A stretch of DNA of 56,148 bases from Clostridia bacterium (lineage in GTDB: Bacteria; Bacillota; Clostridia; Oscillospirales; CAG-272). This document shows, piece by piece, positions 37,391 to 46,800 of this stretch. The stretch covers positions 1 to 56,148 of the forward strand of contig JAFVQL010000081.1 of assembly GCA_017504785.1 (NCBI GenBank), given 5' to 3'. The notes under the pieces are model-generated. The model was given only the letters and a program-made list of their open reading frames with translations, was not told where the DNA came from and ran no database searches. The first letter of the stretch is position 1. Each line of letters begins with the position of its first letter. The position numbers were made by a program, and so were the translations under genes.

Positions 37391-39094
37391 TTAAGCCTCC
37401 TTTTTAACGTCGGAGTCGGTTTTCGTCATCAAAAGACCGACCTCCTCTTTCGTGACGGTCCTGCCGTCCACGATGCCGGTGATCTTTCCGGCGCAGATGA
37501 CCATGATCCTGTCACAAAGCTCCAGCAGTACGTCCAGATCCTCGCCGACGAAAACGACCGCAACGCCGTTTTTCTTCTGCTCGGTGAGAAGATTGTAGAT
37601 CGTATAGGACGAGTTGATATCCAAGCCTCTGACGGGGTAAGCCGCCATCAGCACGACAGGTGCCGCCGCGATCTCTCTTCCGACCAGCACCTTCTGCACG
37701 TTACCGCCCGAAAGACGGCGCACGGCGGTGTGGGTATTCGGTGTAGCGACCTCAAGCTCCTTCACGATCCTGTCTGCCAGATCGCTCGGCTTCTTTCGGT
37801 CCACGAATACGGAGCTACCCTTGCGGTAGCTGCGGAGCATCATGTTGTCCACGATATCCATGTTGCCGACAAGACCCATGCCGAGTCTATCCTCGGGAAC
37901 GAAGGAAAGGCGAACGCCGACCTCGCGGATCTGCAGAGGCGTTTTGTCGCGCAGGTTCATCACGTCGTCCTCGTTGAAAAGCACCTTTCCGGCGTTCACG
38001 AGCGCGCGGATCTCGGCGTTTGTCTTGCCCGTAAAGTCTACGGCAGAGCCGTCCTCGTAATGGAATTTGCCCTCGGCGGCAAGCGCCTTGACGTCGGCGA
38101 GGGACTTATGGTAAAAGGAAACGGGCAGGTTTTTCTTCGGGCGGTTGAAAACGATCTCGCCGCAATCGAGCGGATTGAGGCCCGCAATGGACTCCAAAAG
38201 CTCGCGTTGGCCCGAGCCTGCGATGCCCGCGATACCGAGGATCTCTCCCGAGCGGGCGGTGAAGCTTATGTTATCGAGCACCTTGATGCCGTCAAGATTT
38301 GTCATGGAGAGGTTTTTCACTATGAGTCTGTCCTGCACGTTTTCGGGCGCGGGGCGGTCGATATTCAGCTCGACCTTTCTGCCGACCATCATTTCGGTCA
38401 GCGCCTCGGCGGTGGTTTCTGCGGTGTTCACCGTGCCGATATGCTCGCCCTTGCGAAGCACGGCCACGCGGTCGGAGATCGAAAGCACCTCGTGCAGCTT
38501 ATGCGTGATGATAATGATGGATTTTCCGTCCTCGCGCATCTTGCGAAGCACGTCGAAAAGACGGTCGGTCTCCTGCGGAGTAAGAACGGCGGACGGCTCG
38601 TCCAGGATCAGGATATCGGCACCTCTGTAAAGCACCTTGATGATCTCAACGGTCTGCTTCTCGGAAACCGACATATCGTAGATCTTCTTATCGGGATCGA
38701 TATGGAAGCCGTATCTGTCCGCGATCGCACGCACCTCGGCGGAAACCTTGCTGATATTATACTTCTCGCCGCTATGATTGCCGAGGATAATATTTTCGGC
38801 GGCGGTGAAAAGGTCCACCAGCTTGAAGTGCTGATGGATCATGCCGATGCCGTAGGAAAAGGCATCCGCAGGGGAGTGAATGCTCGCTTCCTTCCCGTCG
38901 ATAAAGATGCTGCCCGCATCGGGATAATAGATGCCGGCGATCATATTCATCAGCGTGGTCTTGCCGCAACCGTTTTCGCCAAGAACGGCGAGGATCTCGC
39001 CGCGGTAAACCTCGAGATCCACGTTTTTGTTGGCGATGACGCTGCCGAAGGTTTTTGTTACGCCCTTCATTTCGATGGCAATCTGCTTATTCAT
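37391..39094 (-). CDS. Nucleoside ABC transporter ATPase, two cassettes (NupO-like)
   Basis: A 567-residue protein with two ABC domains. Cassette 1: Walker A GENGCGKTT, degenerate signature MSVSEKQ, Walker B ILILDEPSAVLTPQE. Cassette 2 is the usual weak type: GIAGSGQRELLESI in place of a strict Walker A, signature RLSGGNVQK, and LMAAYPVRGLD. Between cassette 2's first strands and the EVGVRLSFVPEDRLG segment lies an extra stretch of about 50 residues (LADVKALAAEGKFHYEDGSA and onward) not found in typical RbsA/NupO proteins. It energises the permease pair. Confidence 0.93.
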   Translation of the reverse strand: MNKQIAIEMKGVTKTFGSVIANKNVDLEVYRGEILAVLGENGCGKTTLMNMIAGIYYPDAGSIFIDGKEASIHSPADAFSYGIGMIHQHFKLVDLFTAAENIILGNHSGEKYNISKVSAEVRAIADRYGFHIDPDKKIYDMSVSEKQTVEIIKVLYRGADILILDEPSAVLTPQETDRLFDVLRKMREDGKSIIIITHKLHEVLSISDRVAVLRKGEHIGTVNTAETTAEALTEMMVGRKVELNIDRPAPENVQDRLIVKNLSMTNLDGIKVLDNISFTARSGEILGIAGIAGSGQRELLESIAGLNPLDCGEIVFNRPKKNLPVSFYHKSLADVKALAAEGKFHYEDGSAVDFTGKTNAEIRALVNAGKVLFNEDDVMNLRDKTPLQIREVGVRLSFVPEDRLGMGLVGNMDIVDNMMLRSYRKGSSVFVDRKKPSDLADRIVKELEVATPNTHTAVRRLSGGNVQKVLVGREIAAAPVVLMAAYPVRGLDINSSYTIYNLLTEQKKNGVAVVFVGEDLDVLLELCDRIMVICAGKITGIVDGRTVTKEEVGLLMTKTDSDVKKEA

Positions 39095-39200
39095 CCAAAT
39101 TCCTCCGTGAAAAGAAATCTTCTACAAAATTCAAGGAAGCGACTTGAGAAAATTCCTCGAGCCGCTTGCTTGTGTCTTGTAGACCAAAAAATTTAAGAAA

Positions 39201-39223
39201 CAAGCGGGGCGGCGCCCCGCTTG
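39201..39223 (-). terminator. Intercistronic attenuator between binding protein and ATPase genes
   Basis: CAAGCGGGGC (39201-39210) and its exact complement GCCCCGCTTG (39214-39223), loop GGC. Read on the minus strand it is followed by TTTCTTAAATTTTTT. It should stop most transcripts after the binding-protein gene and let fewer reach the ATPase and permeases. Confidence 0.75.
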
Positions 39224-39247
39224 CTCGCTTTTTTTAGAAGATCAAGA

Positions 39248-40516
39248 TCAGAACTTCTCGTTCAGAAGCTTGATGCCGTCGATTCTCAGATCGAAGTAAG
39301 GAGCGGATCTGAACTTGGACTCCTCGAATGCGCCGTTCTCAACAACGTCGGTATCTGCTACGTAATCACCGAAATCGTCTACGTCAGCCTTGTGATCGTC
39401 AGCGATCTTGTTGCCGCCAACGGTGAAGGTGTCGGTGTCAAATACTTCGATTTCGCCGTTCTTCAGCTTTGCAGCAATCTCCTGGATCTTCTCGAAGGTG
39501 CCCTCTGCGGCAGCGGTCTTGTTGATGCCGGTCAGAACAACGGAGCCGGTAGCAACCGTTCCGGTCCAGTCGGTATCGATCTCTGCACCGCTGCAAACCT
39601 GCTTAATGATATACAGGTAGTAGGGAGCCCAGTCGATTCTGGAGGAAACGATGAAGGTTGCGGGGCAAGCCTCTTCGGTCGAGCCGTTATAGGAAACGTT
39701 CGGAACGCCCTTCTCCTCGCAAACGGTGGGAGCACCCATGGAGTCTGCGTGCTGAGAAATAAGAACGCACTTATTGTTGATAAGAGCGGTAGCGGCTTCC
39801 TTTTCCTTGATCTCATCGTACCAAGAGCCGGTGAACTGTACCTCCATGGTTACGCTGGGGCAAACGGACTTTGCGCCAAGGAAGAAGGAGGTGTAGCCGG
39901 AGATAACCTCTGCGTAGGTGAATGCACCAACGTAGCCGATCTTTGCCTCTTCAGCGGTGATCTTGCCGTCAGCGATCATCTCGTTGAGCTTGAGACCTGC
40001 GGCAACGCCTGCAAGGAATCTGCCCTCGTAGATGGAAGCAAATGCATTGTGGAAGTTAGCAACGTTTTCGGTGTGAGCCTTAGTACCGGTCGCGTGGCAG
40101 AACTGAACCTCGGGGTGCTTCTTTGCGGATGCAAGAAGGAAGGACTCGTGACCGAAGGAGTTAGCGAATACGATCTTGCAGCCAAGGTCCACAAGGTCAT
40201 CGGCAGCCTCGGTGCAAGCCGCAGACTCGGGGATGTTCTTCTTGTAGATGACCTGGTCGTTGGTAAGACCGAGAACGGTCTTGATCTTCTCAACGCCGTT
40301 GATGAAGTTGAGGTCATAGGTGGAAGCCTCGTCGTGCAGGCAGATAATGCCGATCTTGAAATCAGCGGGAACGTCGAAATCCTTCTTGAGCTCCACTGCT
40401 GCGAGAGGTGCCCCGGTCATGTCAGCAACCGCCTTTTTGCCGCAGGACGTAAAGGACACTGCGAGTGCGCTGACCATTACCAATGCGAGAACAAGGGACA
40501 AAACTTTCTTGAACAT
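39248..40516 (-). CDS. BMP-family nucleoside-binding lipoprotein
   Basis: A 422-residue substrate-binding protein. Signal peptide MFKKVLSLVLALVMVSALAV ends at a lipobox-like FTSC, so it is likely lipid-anchored outside the membrane. Basic membrane protein (PnrA/Med-like) features: FKIGIICLHDEASTYDLNFI, KIVFANSFGHESF, HATGTKAHTENVANFHNAF and AAGLKLNEMI. First gene of the transporter operon with a strong promoter and AAGGAGGAAC. Purine nucleosides are the family's usual ligand. Confidence 0.93.
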   Translation of the reverse strand: MFKKVLSLVLALVMVSALAVSFTSCGKKAVADMTGAPLAAVELKKDFDVPADFKIGIICLHDEASTYDLNFINGVEKIKTVLGLTNDQVIYKKNIPESAACTEAADDLVDLGCKIVFANSFGHESFLLASAKKHPEVQFCHATGTKAHTENVANFHNAFASIYEGRFLAGVAAGLKLNEMIADGKITAEEAKIGYVGAFTYAEVISGYTSFFLGAKSVCPSVTMEVQFTGSWYDEIKEKEAATALINNKCVLISQHADSMGAPTVCEEKGVPNVSYNGSTEEACPATFIVSSRIDWAPYYLYIIKQVCSGAEIDTDWTGTVATGSVVLTGINKTAAAEGTFEKIQEIAAKLKNGEIEVFDTDTFTVGGNKIADDHKADVDDFGDYVADTDVVENGAFEESKFRSAPYFDLRIDGIKLLNEKF

Positions 40517-40642
40517 TTTAGTGTTCCTCCTTAAAATTTTTGACGTCCGCGGCGAAAGAGTCGCAGGCGCGTTTTATTTATAAAAGCCGAGGCTTTTACA
40601 AACCGAAATGAGGGGGTTCGACAAAGGATCCTAACAAGACTT

Positions 40643-40671
40643 ATTTTAGCACACGATCGCATGTTTGTCAA
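40643..40671 (-). promoter_or_regulatory. Promoter of the nucleoside transporter operon
   Basis: Minus strand TTGACA (40666-40671), a 17-base spacer and TAAAAT (40643-40648). The 125-nt leader contains an AAAAGCC/GGCTTTT hairpin (40582-40597) but no purine riboswitch core. Confidence 0.82.
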
Positions 40672-41019
40672 CAAAATAAATTATATTTCTTTATTTTTGT
40701 TTGGCAGTTATAAGGCGGGGGAGAGGGAACTGCGATCTCCCCACCCGAGGGAGCCGCGAAGCGACGGGGGAGAGAGAACCGCGATCAATTTTTTATTGAG
40801 ATCCTTCATCGGATCGCACGTGACGAAAGGTGCTTTCCCTTTTTTTGTGCGCGGTGGCGTTCTCGGAAAAACGTCTATAAAAAGGGTATCACGGATATCA
40901 TAAGGAATGATACTTCAATCGATAAAAACGAATAATTTTGTAAATAAAACATTTCATTTTGCACTGTTTTTGAAAAACGGAGTTGAAAACTTTAAAAATG
41001 CGAAAGCGATTTTAAGGCT
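40672..41019. other. Gene-free stretch with a purine-rich repeated element
   Basis: No supported gene. It contains two near-copies of GGGGGAGAG-(R)-GAACYGCGATC (about 40718 and 40769), separated by CCGAGGGAGCCGCGAAGCG; such GAGGGAGCCGCGAAGCGAC segments look like a degenerate dispersed repeat. The rest is A/T-rich without a clear promoter or hairpin. Confidence 0.5.
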
Positions 41020-41061
41020 GTAAAAATAAAAAGCACTGATGGAGCATTCCATCGGTGCTTT
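41020..41061 (-). terminator. Terminator of the DUF6512 gene
   Basis: AAAGCACTGATGGA (41030-41043) pairs with TCCATCGGTGCTTT (41048-41061), one G-U. On the minus strand it is followed by TTATTTTTAC, just past the stop at 41064. Confidence 0.88.
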
Positions 41062-41063
41062 GC

Positions 41064-41588
41064 TTATATCCCGTACGCGCCTGTCAAGGGGTCGAGAAAA
41101 AGGGGTATTTTCGGGGTGCGGAAGGTGAAGAGAACGAAAAGAAGGGCAATGATGCAAAGCACCGAGATCGCTGCCTTGGGAGAGCGGCAACGCAGCTTCT
41201 CCATATAGAAGAGGTGCGTTTCGTATAGGTATGCAATTGCCGCGCAAATAAAGAAGATCGCGATATTGATAAAATCGGGAGATCTGCCGAACGCGCCGTT
41301 GTACGTGTAGAAAAGCACGGGGATCAGTATCAGCCCCGAGAGAATGCCGCGCAGCTTCACGCACCAAAAATCCTTCCTTTCGCGAAGGAAAAAGCTTTGC
41401 ACGATCGCAAAAATAAGCATCGGCCAAAAGAGCAGCTTCATGTGCTCCCAGGTGGATTCGTTCACGCCGGAAAACGGCGCCGCCCATAACGCCTCGCCCG
41501 AAAAATCGTAAAGAAAATGCAAAAGCGTGCCGAGAAGTGACGTCACGGCAAAGCCGACGAGCTGCCAAAGTCCAATCGTTCGTTTCAT
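41064..41588 (-). CDS. DUF6512-like membrane protein
   Basis: A 174-residue integral membrane protein with about five helices (GFAVTSLLGTLLHFLYDFSG, LLFWPMLIFAIVQSFFL, GLILIPVLFYTYNGAF, IAIFFICAAIAYLYE, AISVLCIIALLFVLFTF). The conserved PFSGVNESTWEHMKLLFWP segment with Glu/His between the first two helices matches the DUF6512 family. Function unknown. Monocistronic, divergent from a nitroreductase. Confidence 0.82.
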   Translation of the reverse strand: MKRTIGLWQLVGFAVTSLLGTLLHFLYDFSGEALWAAPFSGVNESTWEHMKLLFWPMLIFAIVQSFFLRERKDFWCVKLRGILSGLILIPVLFYTYNGAFGRSPDFINIAIFFICAAIAYLYETHLFYMEKLRCRSPKAAISVLCIIALLFVLFTFRTPKIPLFLDPLTGAYGI

Positions 41589-41660
41589 AAAGATCCCCCG
41601 TCAAAGCGTTCTTATCCAAAGTATATTCGCAAGGATCGCGCTTTATACCGCAAAACGAAA

Positions 41661-41689
41661 TTGACAAACCGAAAGAAATAGGATATAAT
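41661..41689 (+). promoter_or_regulatory. Consensus promoter of the nitroreductase gene
   Basis: TTGACA (41661-41666), a 17-base spacer and TATAAT (41684-41689). Confidence 0.88.
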
Positions 41690-41729
41690 AAGGTTATAAT
41701 AAGGTAAAAAGAAAAAAGGGGTAACGGAT

Positions 41730-42248
41730 ATGGAATTTGAAACGCTGATACGCGAGAGATATTCGGTCAGAAGCTTTAAGCCCGCGCCTGTTTCGAAAAA
41801 GGATCTGGACACGATCCTTGCGGCAGGGCATGCGGCACCGACGGGGTGCAATAAGCAGCCCCAGAGGATCCTCGTGCTGAACACCGAGGAGTCTATCACG
41901 CTTTTGAGGGGCTGCACGAGAAGCCATTTCGGCGCGCCGTGCGCTCTGCTGATCTGCCACAACAAAAACGAAAGCTGGGTGCGCCCTTATGACGGTGCTT
42001 TGGCTTCGCCCGTGGATGCCGCGATCGTCACCACGCACATGATGCTTGCCGCGCACAATATCGGCGTCGGCTCTTGCTGGGTGATGCATTTTAATCCCGA
42101 TGCCGTGCGCGAGGCCTTTCGCATTCCCGAAGCTTTTGAGCCTGTCGCGCTCCTTCTTCTCGGCTATCCTGCCGAGGATGCAAGCCCGAAGCATTATCAT
42201 AACGAGTTCCGCCCAATGGACGAGGTCGTGTATTACGGGCATTTTTGA
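41730..42248 (+). CDS. Nitroreductase-family FMN oxidoreductase
   Basis: A 172-residue FMN enzyme of the short nitroreductase type. RYSVRSFKPAPVSKKDLDTI and AAGHAAPTGCNKQP bind FMN phosphate, DAAIVTTHMMLAAHNIGVGS is the core helix, and LLLGYPAEDA lies near the C-terminus. It reduces quinone, nitro or similar compounds with NAD(P)H; the physiological substrate is unknown. It shares a terminator with aldolase. Confidence 0.9.
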   Translation: MEFETLIRERYSVRSFKPAPVSKKDLDTILAAGHAAPTGCNKQPQRILVLNTEESITLLRGCTRSHFGAPCALLICHNKNESWVRPYDGALASPVDAAIVTTHMMLAAHNIGVGSCWVMHFNPDAVREAFRIPEAFEPVALLLLGYPAEDASPKHYHNEFRPMDEVVYYGHF

Positions 42249-42272
42249 CGCTTTATAATTTCCGATATAAGA

Positions 42273-42305
42273 AAAAATACCGATTGGCAGCCAATCGGTA
42301 TTTTT
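42273..42305. terminator. Bidirectional terminator between nitroreductase and fba
   Basis: AAAAATACCGATTGG (42273-42287), loop CAG, then the exact complement CCAATCGGTATTTTT (42291-42305). Confidence 0.93.
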
Positions 42306-42323
42306 ATATTTTATGTTTTTTAA

Positions 42324-43283
42324 TTACAGAGTGCCCTTGGAGCCAAGAACGTTCACGATCTTGTGGCTAACCATCTTCTTGACCTCTGCTCTTGCAACCT
42401 TGAGATACTCTCTGGGGTCGAAGGCTTCGGGCTTCTCGGCAAATACGCGGCGGATGCCCGCGGTCATGGCAAGACGGATATCGGAGTCGATATTGATCTT
42501 GCAGACAGCCATTTTCGCGGCCTTGCGAAGCTGCTCCTCGGGAATACCAACGGCATCGGGAAGCTTGCCGCCGAGAGCGTTGATCTCGGAAACGCACTCA
42601 TGCGCTACGCTGGATGCGCCGTGAAGAACGATGGGGAAGCCGGGCAGTCTCTTGCCAACCTCTTCGAGAATGTCAAAGCGAAGGGGCGGGGGAATAAGAA
42701 CGCCGTGCTCGTTTCTGGTGCACTGCTTTGCAGTGAACTTATATGCACCGTGAGAGGTACCGATAGAGATCGCGAGAGAGTCAACGCCGGTTCTGGTAAC
42801 GAACTCCTCAACCTCCTCGGGCTTGGTGTAAGAGGAATGCTCTGCCACAACGTCATCCTCAACGCCGGCAAGAACGCCGAGCTCACCCTCTACGACAACG
42901 CCGCGCGCGTGTGCGTACTCAACGACCTTCTTCGTGAGAGCAATGTTGTCCTCGAAGGAGTGGTGCGAGCCGTCGATCATAACGGAGGTGAAGCCGCCGT
43001 CGATGCAGGACTTACAAACCTCGAAATCTGCGCCGTGGTCAAGGTGGAGCGCGAGGTCAATGCCGCTGTCCTCAACAGCCGCCTTTGCAAGTGCCATGAG
43101 GTAAGCGTGCTTTGCATATTTTCTCGCACCGGCGGAAACCTGCAGGATAACGGGAGATCTCTCTTCCGCAGCTGCCTCGGTGATCGCCTGGATGATCTCC
43201 ATATTGTTAATGTTGAAAGCACCGATGGCGTAGCCGCCCTCGTAAGCCTTCTTGAACATTTCCTTGGTTGTTACAAGTGCCAT
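42324..43283 (-). CDS. fba: Class II fructose-bisphosphate aldolase
   Basis: This 319-residue zinc aldolase cleaves fructose-1,6-bisphosphate in glycolysis. AFNINNMEIIQAITEAA at the N-terminus, the zinc and catalytic segment LALHLDHGADFEVC, MIDGSHHSFEDNI, VVVEGELGVLAG, SIGTSHGAYKF and VLHGASSVAHE are all present. Tagatose-bisphosphate aldolases look similar, but length and motifs favour Fba. Own promoter, AAGGAGA ribosome binding site. Confidence 0.95.
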   Translation of the reverse strand: MALVTTKEMFKKAYEGGYAIGAFNINNMEIIQAITEAAAEERSPVILQVSAGARKYAKHAYLMALAKAAVEDSGIDLALHLDHGADFEVCKSCIDGGFTSVMIDGSHHSFEDNIALTKKVVEYAHARGVVVEGELGVLAGVEDDVVAEHSSYTKPEEVEEFVTRTGVDSLAISIGTSHGAYKFTAKQCTRNEHGVLIPPPLRFDILEEVGKRLPGFPIVLHGASSVAHECVSEINALGGKLPDAVGIPEEQLRKAAKMAVCKINIDSDIRLAMTAGIRRVFAEKPEAFDPREYLKVARAEVKKMVSHKIVNVLGSKGTL

Positions 43284-43321
43284 TTTAGTTCTCCTTGTTA
43301 TTTTATTCTCATACGGTATCT

Positions 43322-43350
43322 ATTTTACACTTTTTTTAGGGAAAAATCAA
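43322..43350 (-). promoter_or_regulatory. Promoter of fba
   Basis: Minus strand TTGATT (43345-43350), a 17-base spacer and TAAAAT (43322-43327). Confidence 0.78.
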
Positions 43351-43469
43351 CCCCTATTTTGAAAAATGGGAAAATATAATTGATATTTTATGAAAGATGC
43401 GTTTTTTTAGCGCATTTTATCATCGGACGGCAAAATGAAAGCGGTTATGTAATTTTTATTAATATTATT

Positions 43470-43783
43470 AAAAGGGACGAGATTTTCTCGTCCCTTTTGC
43501 ACTACACCTTGCATTGCAAGGTATAGTGTGTTATACGATATTTTCTTTTCGGATGGTAAAGGAATGATGTTTTTGCTTACGCAAAAGTGATATTATTCGC
43601 CTTGCTCATCGTGATGTTGCTCCCGATGGTCGCGAGTGATGTGATGTTTGCCCATTGTGCCGAAGGCACAACATCACAGCCAAAGGCTACATCATTAGGC
43701 GAAGCCGACATCACTTGCCCGTGGGGGCAAACATCGTTCGGCTGACCTGCTTTATCGCAGGTCGCCGTTTCTCGTCCCTTTTG
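43470..43783 (-). repeat. Dispersed modular hairpin repeat, copy 3 (inverted)
   Basis: On the minus strand it reads CGGCGACCTGCGATAAAGC at 43766 and continues through the same spacer pattern as copy 2, ending at TATCGTATAACACACTATAC. Both edges carry the 13-mer AAAAGGGACGAGA or its complement: at 43770-43782 on one side, and as a perfect 13-bp hairpin (43470-43482/43486-43498, loop TTT) on the other. One stem differs from copy 2 but stays paired (AGCC-TTT-GGCT against AGCC-TAC-GGC). It lies just downstream of the giant secreted-protein gene and could end its transcript. Confidence 0.88.
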
Positions 43784-43801
43784 TGTTTTGCTATTAAAAA
43801 T

Positions 43802-46800
43802 TTAGTGCGGGGATATGGAATTCAGCGGAACGACACCCGATGCAGCGTCCGAGAGCCACGCATCGACCGCATCCTTGGGATAGGTAATAATAACGTCGCC
43901 CACCGTATTCAGATCGAGCGTTACTTCGCCTGCTTCAGCATTCAAGATCTCTCCGTTGAAGCTTACTGTATCGGGATGGCCGAAGCGCCATGCCCAATGC
44001 AAGGTCCTTAAGGTGTACTCACCGTAGGGAAGATGGTCGATATCCATATAACCGATATCGAAGATGGTAAAGGTAACGTCAATATTTGCGGTGGCGGTTC
44101 CTGCCTTTCCTATAAGACGGAATACGAACGCCTGCGGGTCATTTTCCACCGTTTCAAATCCTTCCACGTGAAAGCGCCTTGTCGTGGGAATGACCTCTGC
44201 ATATACGTAGACCGTCTGACCCGCCAAAGAAACCTCGGGATCGGGGAGAGAGATCACCATGTTGTCGTTTGAAAGCCAGCCTGCGGGGACGCTCTGACGC
44301 TCGCCGTCTCCGATGGCGTAATACCAAGCGTTCAGAATGTATCCGTCGTTCCAAAGCACAAGTGTTTTTGCTTTAGGCTTTCCCGCACCGATCGATACCG
44401 TATCGGTAGGCTCGGCAATCGTACCGCCAACGCCGATGATCTGATACCGGTAATTCACGCTGAGACCCTGATAGGAGCAGATAATTTCCTGATCGTCGCT
44501 TGCCGTCTTTGCCACCTGGGAGCTGCCGTTGGTAAGCGTGTATCCGTCAATTGTCTTCGCAATATCGGCAATGGAGACCATTTGCTGATATTTTGCCTCG
44601 CCCTCGACCGCGTCGGCAAGCTCTTGCGTAGTTCCTTCTCTATAATACTTTACAGTATATTTGTACGTTTTACGCTTATAGTGAAGCTTCAACACAAGTC
44701 CCTTTTTGAGAGTACCCGTGTCGGGATCCACCGCGGTAGCAGTCGCAGTACCGCTTGTAATGTTGAGGGGATTATCCGGGTCGAACTCGAAATGCTGTAT
44801 CTCTCTGATATGCTCGTCTTGCTCGGCATCTATTTCGGTTCCATCTGCTACCTTGATCTGCTGCGGGACGTTAGGGAAGTTGTAGATCAAATATTCAGTT
44901 CCGTCCACGGACTCAATATAATAGAGGACCTGATAAAGAGCCTGACCGTGTTCGTCAGTCCACTTGAAGATCGCATTGTTTTGGTCGGAATCCGTTGTAA
45001 GGATAAGGTCCTGGATAAAGTAGTCGGGGGACATATCCGTAATAATGGTCCAAATCTCTTCTTCATCTTCAGACGACAGATCGCCGTATTGCTTCTCTGC
45101 CGCTTGAATGATATTCTCTTTTGTAATACCTTCGCGGAAGGATACCGCAACGGATGCTGCCTGCGTTTTGAGATCTTCGCCGCGAATTTCGTGCGGAATG
45201 GTGAGAGAAATAGAGTTTCCGCCCAAAATGGATGCAAACGTTTCATTGACAAAGTTGTGCGTAACGGTGTACTCGACCGTATCGAGAGATGAATAAACGA
45301 AAAGGAAAACGTTTTCGTCTTCATTCGCACTCATTACCATGGTGTGAGATCGGATATCGGGGAAGAAATTCGCTCTGTAATCTTCGTCAAGATCCTCGCC
45401 AACCTTTGCTTTGAAGGTCTTTGTAATACCCGCCAAGGATGAGCCGCCGATGGACTCTGCGATATCTACGTATTCTTCGCCGTTAAAATAAACGTATCGA
45501 ACGCTGTATTTTACGGCAGTACGTGTCGTCCAACCGGCATAGATCTCCATATCGAACTTCACGGACATCGTGTTAAAGTCAAATCGCACCGGAGTTTCGT
45601 CAACGAGATAATACCAACCGGTGAAAATATTGTGATCCTCATCGTCAATGCCGGGATGCTCTTGGTCGGGAAGATTGCCGGGATGATCGCCGCCCACGCC
45701 GGGGTGCTGAATATGCAAATAGTTGGGCTCGTCAATGAACGAGTTAAATAAAACCGTCTGTGTATCAAAAAGCGTGGTTTTTGATTTATCGGTGTAGATA
45801 TTGACCGTGTAGGAGCAGGTCTCCCATTTTGCATAGAGAACAAGTCCGCCCTCGGGCATCGTTGTGCTGCCGTCAAAGACAAATTCCGTTCCGTCTGCAC
45901 AGTTGGGCGTTGAATACCAGCCGGCGAATCGGATAGCGCCCGTTTCCTTCGTGGAAGGATAGGGAACGTCTTTCGCCATAAGCTCAAGGGAAGCGCCGAT
46001 CGGCTGCTGATACTTCAAAACCTTCGTATGCGTCGAAAGCGTCGTACCCAAGCTGACAAATTCCAGCTTGTATTCTTCTCTTAAGTAGTAAAGAGAAACC
46101 TCGTAGTCCGTTTCGTCCTTGATCTGACCGCCCGAAACTGCGGGATCGGACTCAAATTTTTTAAATCCGCGAATATCGAAGAAGTCCTCATCCGGTGTCA
46201 GATAACTATACTTCGCAGAAATGGAGTTGTTCAGATCGAAGGAATAGGTTTTGTAAACCTTATCCGCTTCGCCGAGAGATTCGAGGTAATAGTTGATCGT
46301 GTAAATGTTTTTTGCAGTACCTACGTCTTCGTTAAACGTGATGTCTGCGGGCGGCATAAAGGGAACGTATACGAGAACCTCTCCAAAATACGTTTCGTCC
46401 CTATCTTTCCAGCGCTCACCTTCGGTGAAATGCTCTTCGATACTCGTCCATATCTTGGATATATCGGCATTGTATTTAGCCCTGAACTGCAGGAAGTTTT
46501 GTGTCTGCTTCGTCTGGCAGTCGGCTGTACACGTATGTTCTATGAGCTGACACGTTCTTTTGCAGTCGCCGTTATGCGTATGGGCTTCCTTGCCGCAGTT
46601 GTGCGAGTAGCAGTTAATATTGTGGCGATGCGCTTCCTTGCCGCAAGCGTAGACGCAATCGCCCTCGCCGTGAACGTGTCGATCGATCGTACAGGTGCAT
46701 CCGCTTGTATGGTCGTGCTCTGTGAGAGGGCAAGTACAATTTCCGTCGCCGTGCGTGTGAATTTCAAGTCCGCAGATAGCGGTTGCCGCGGCGGATGCTG

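Noticed and set aside
36809-39196. 795-codon plus-strand frame across the nucleoside ATPase gene
   Set aside because: Shadow of the NupO-like gene; translation has no recognisable domain and the opposite strand has full ABC motifs.
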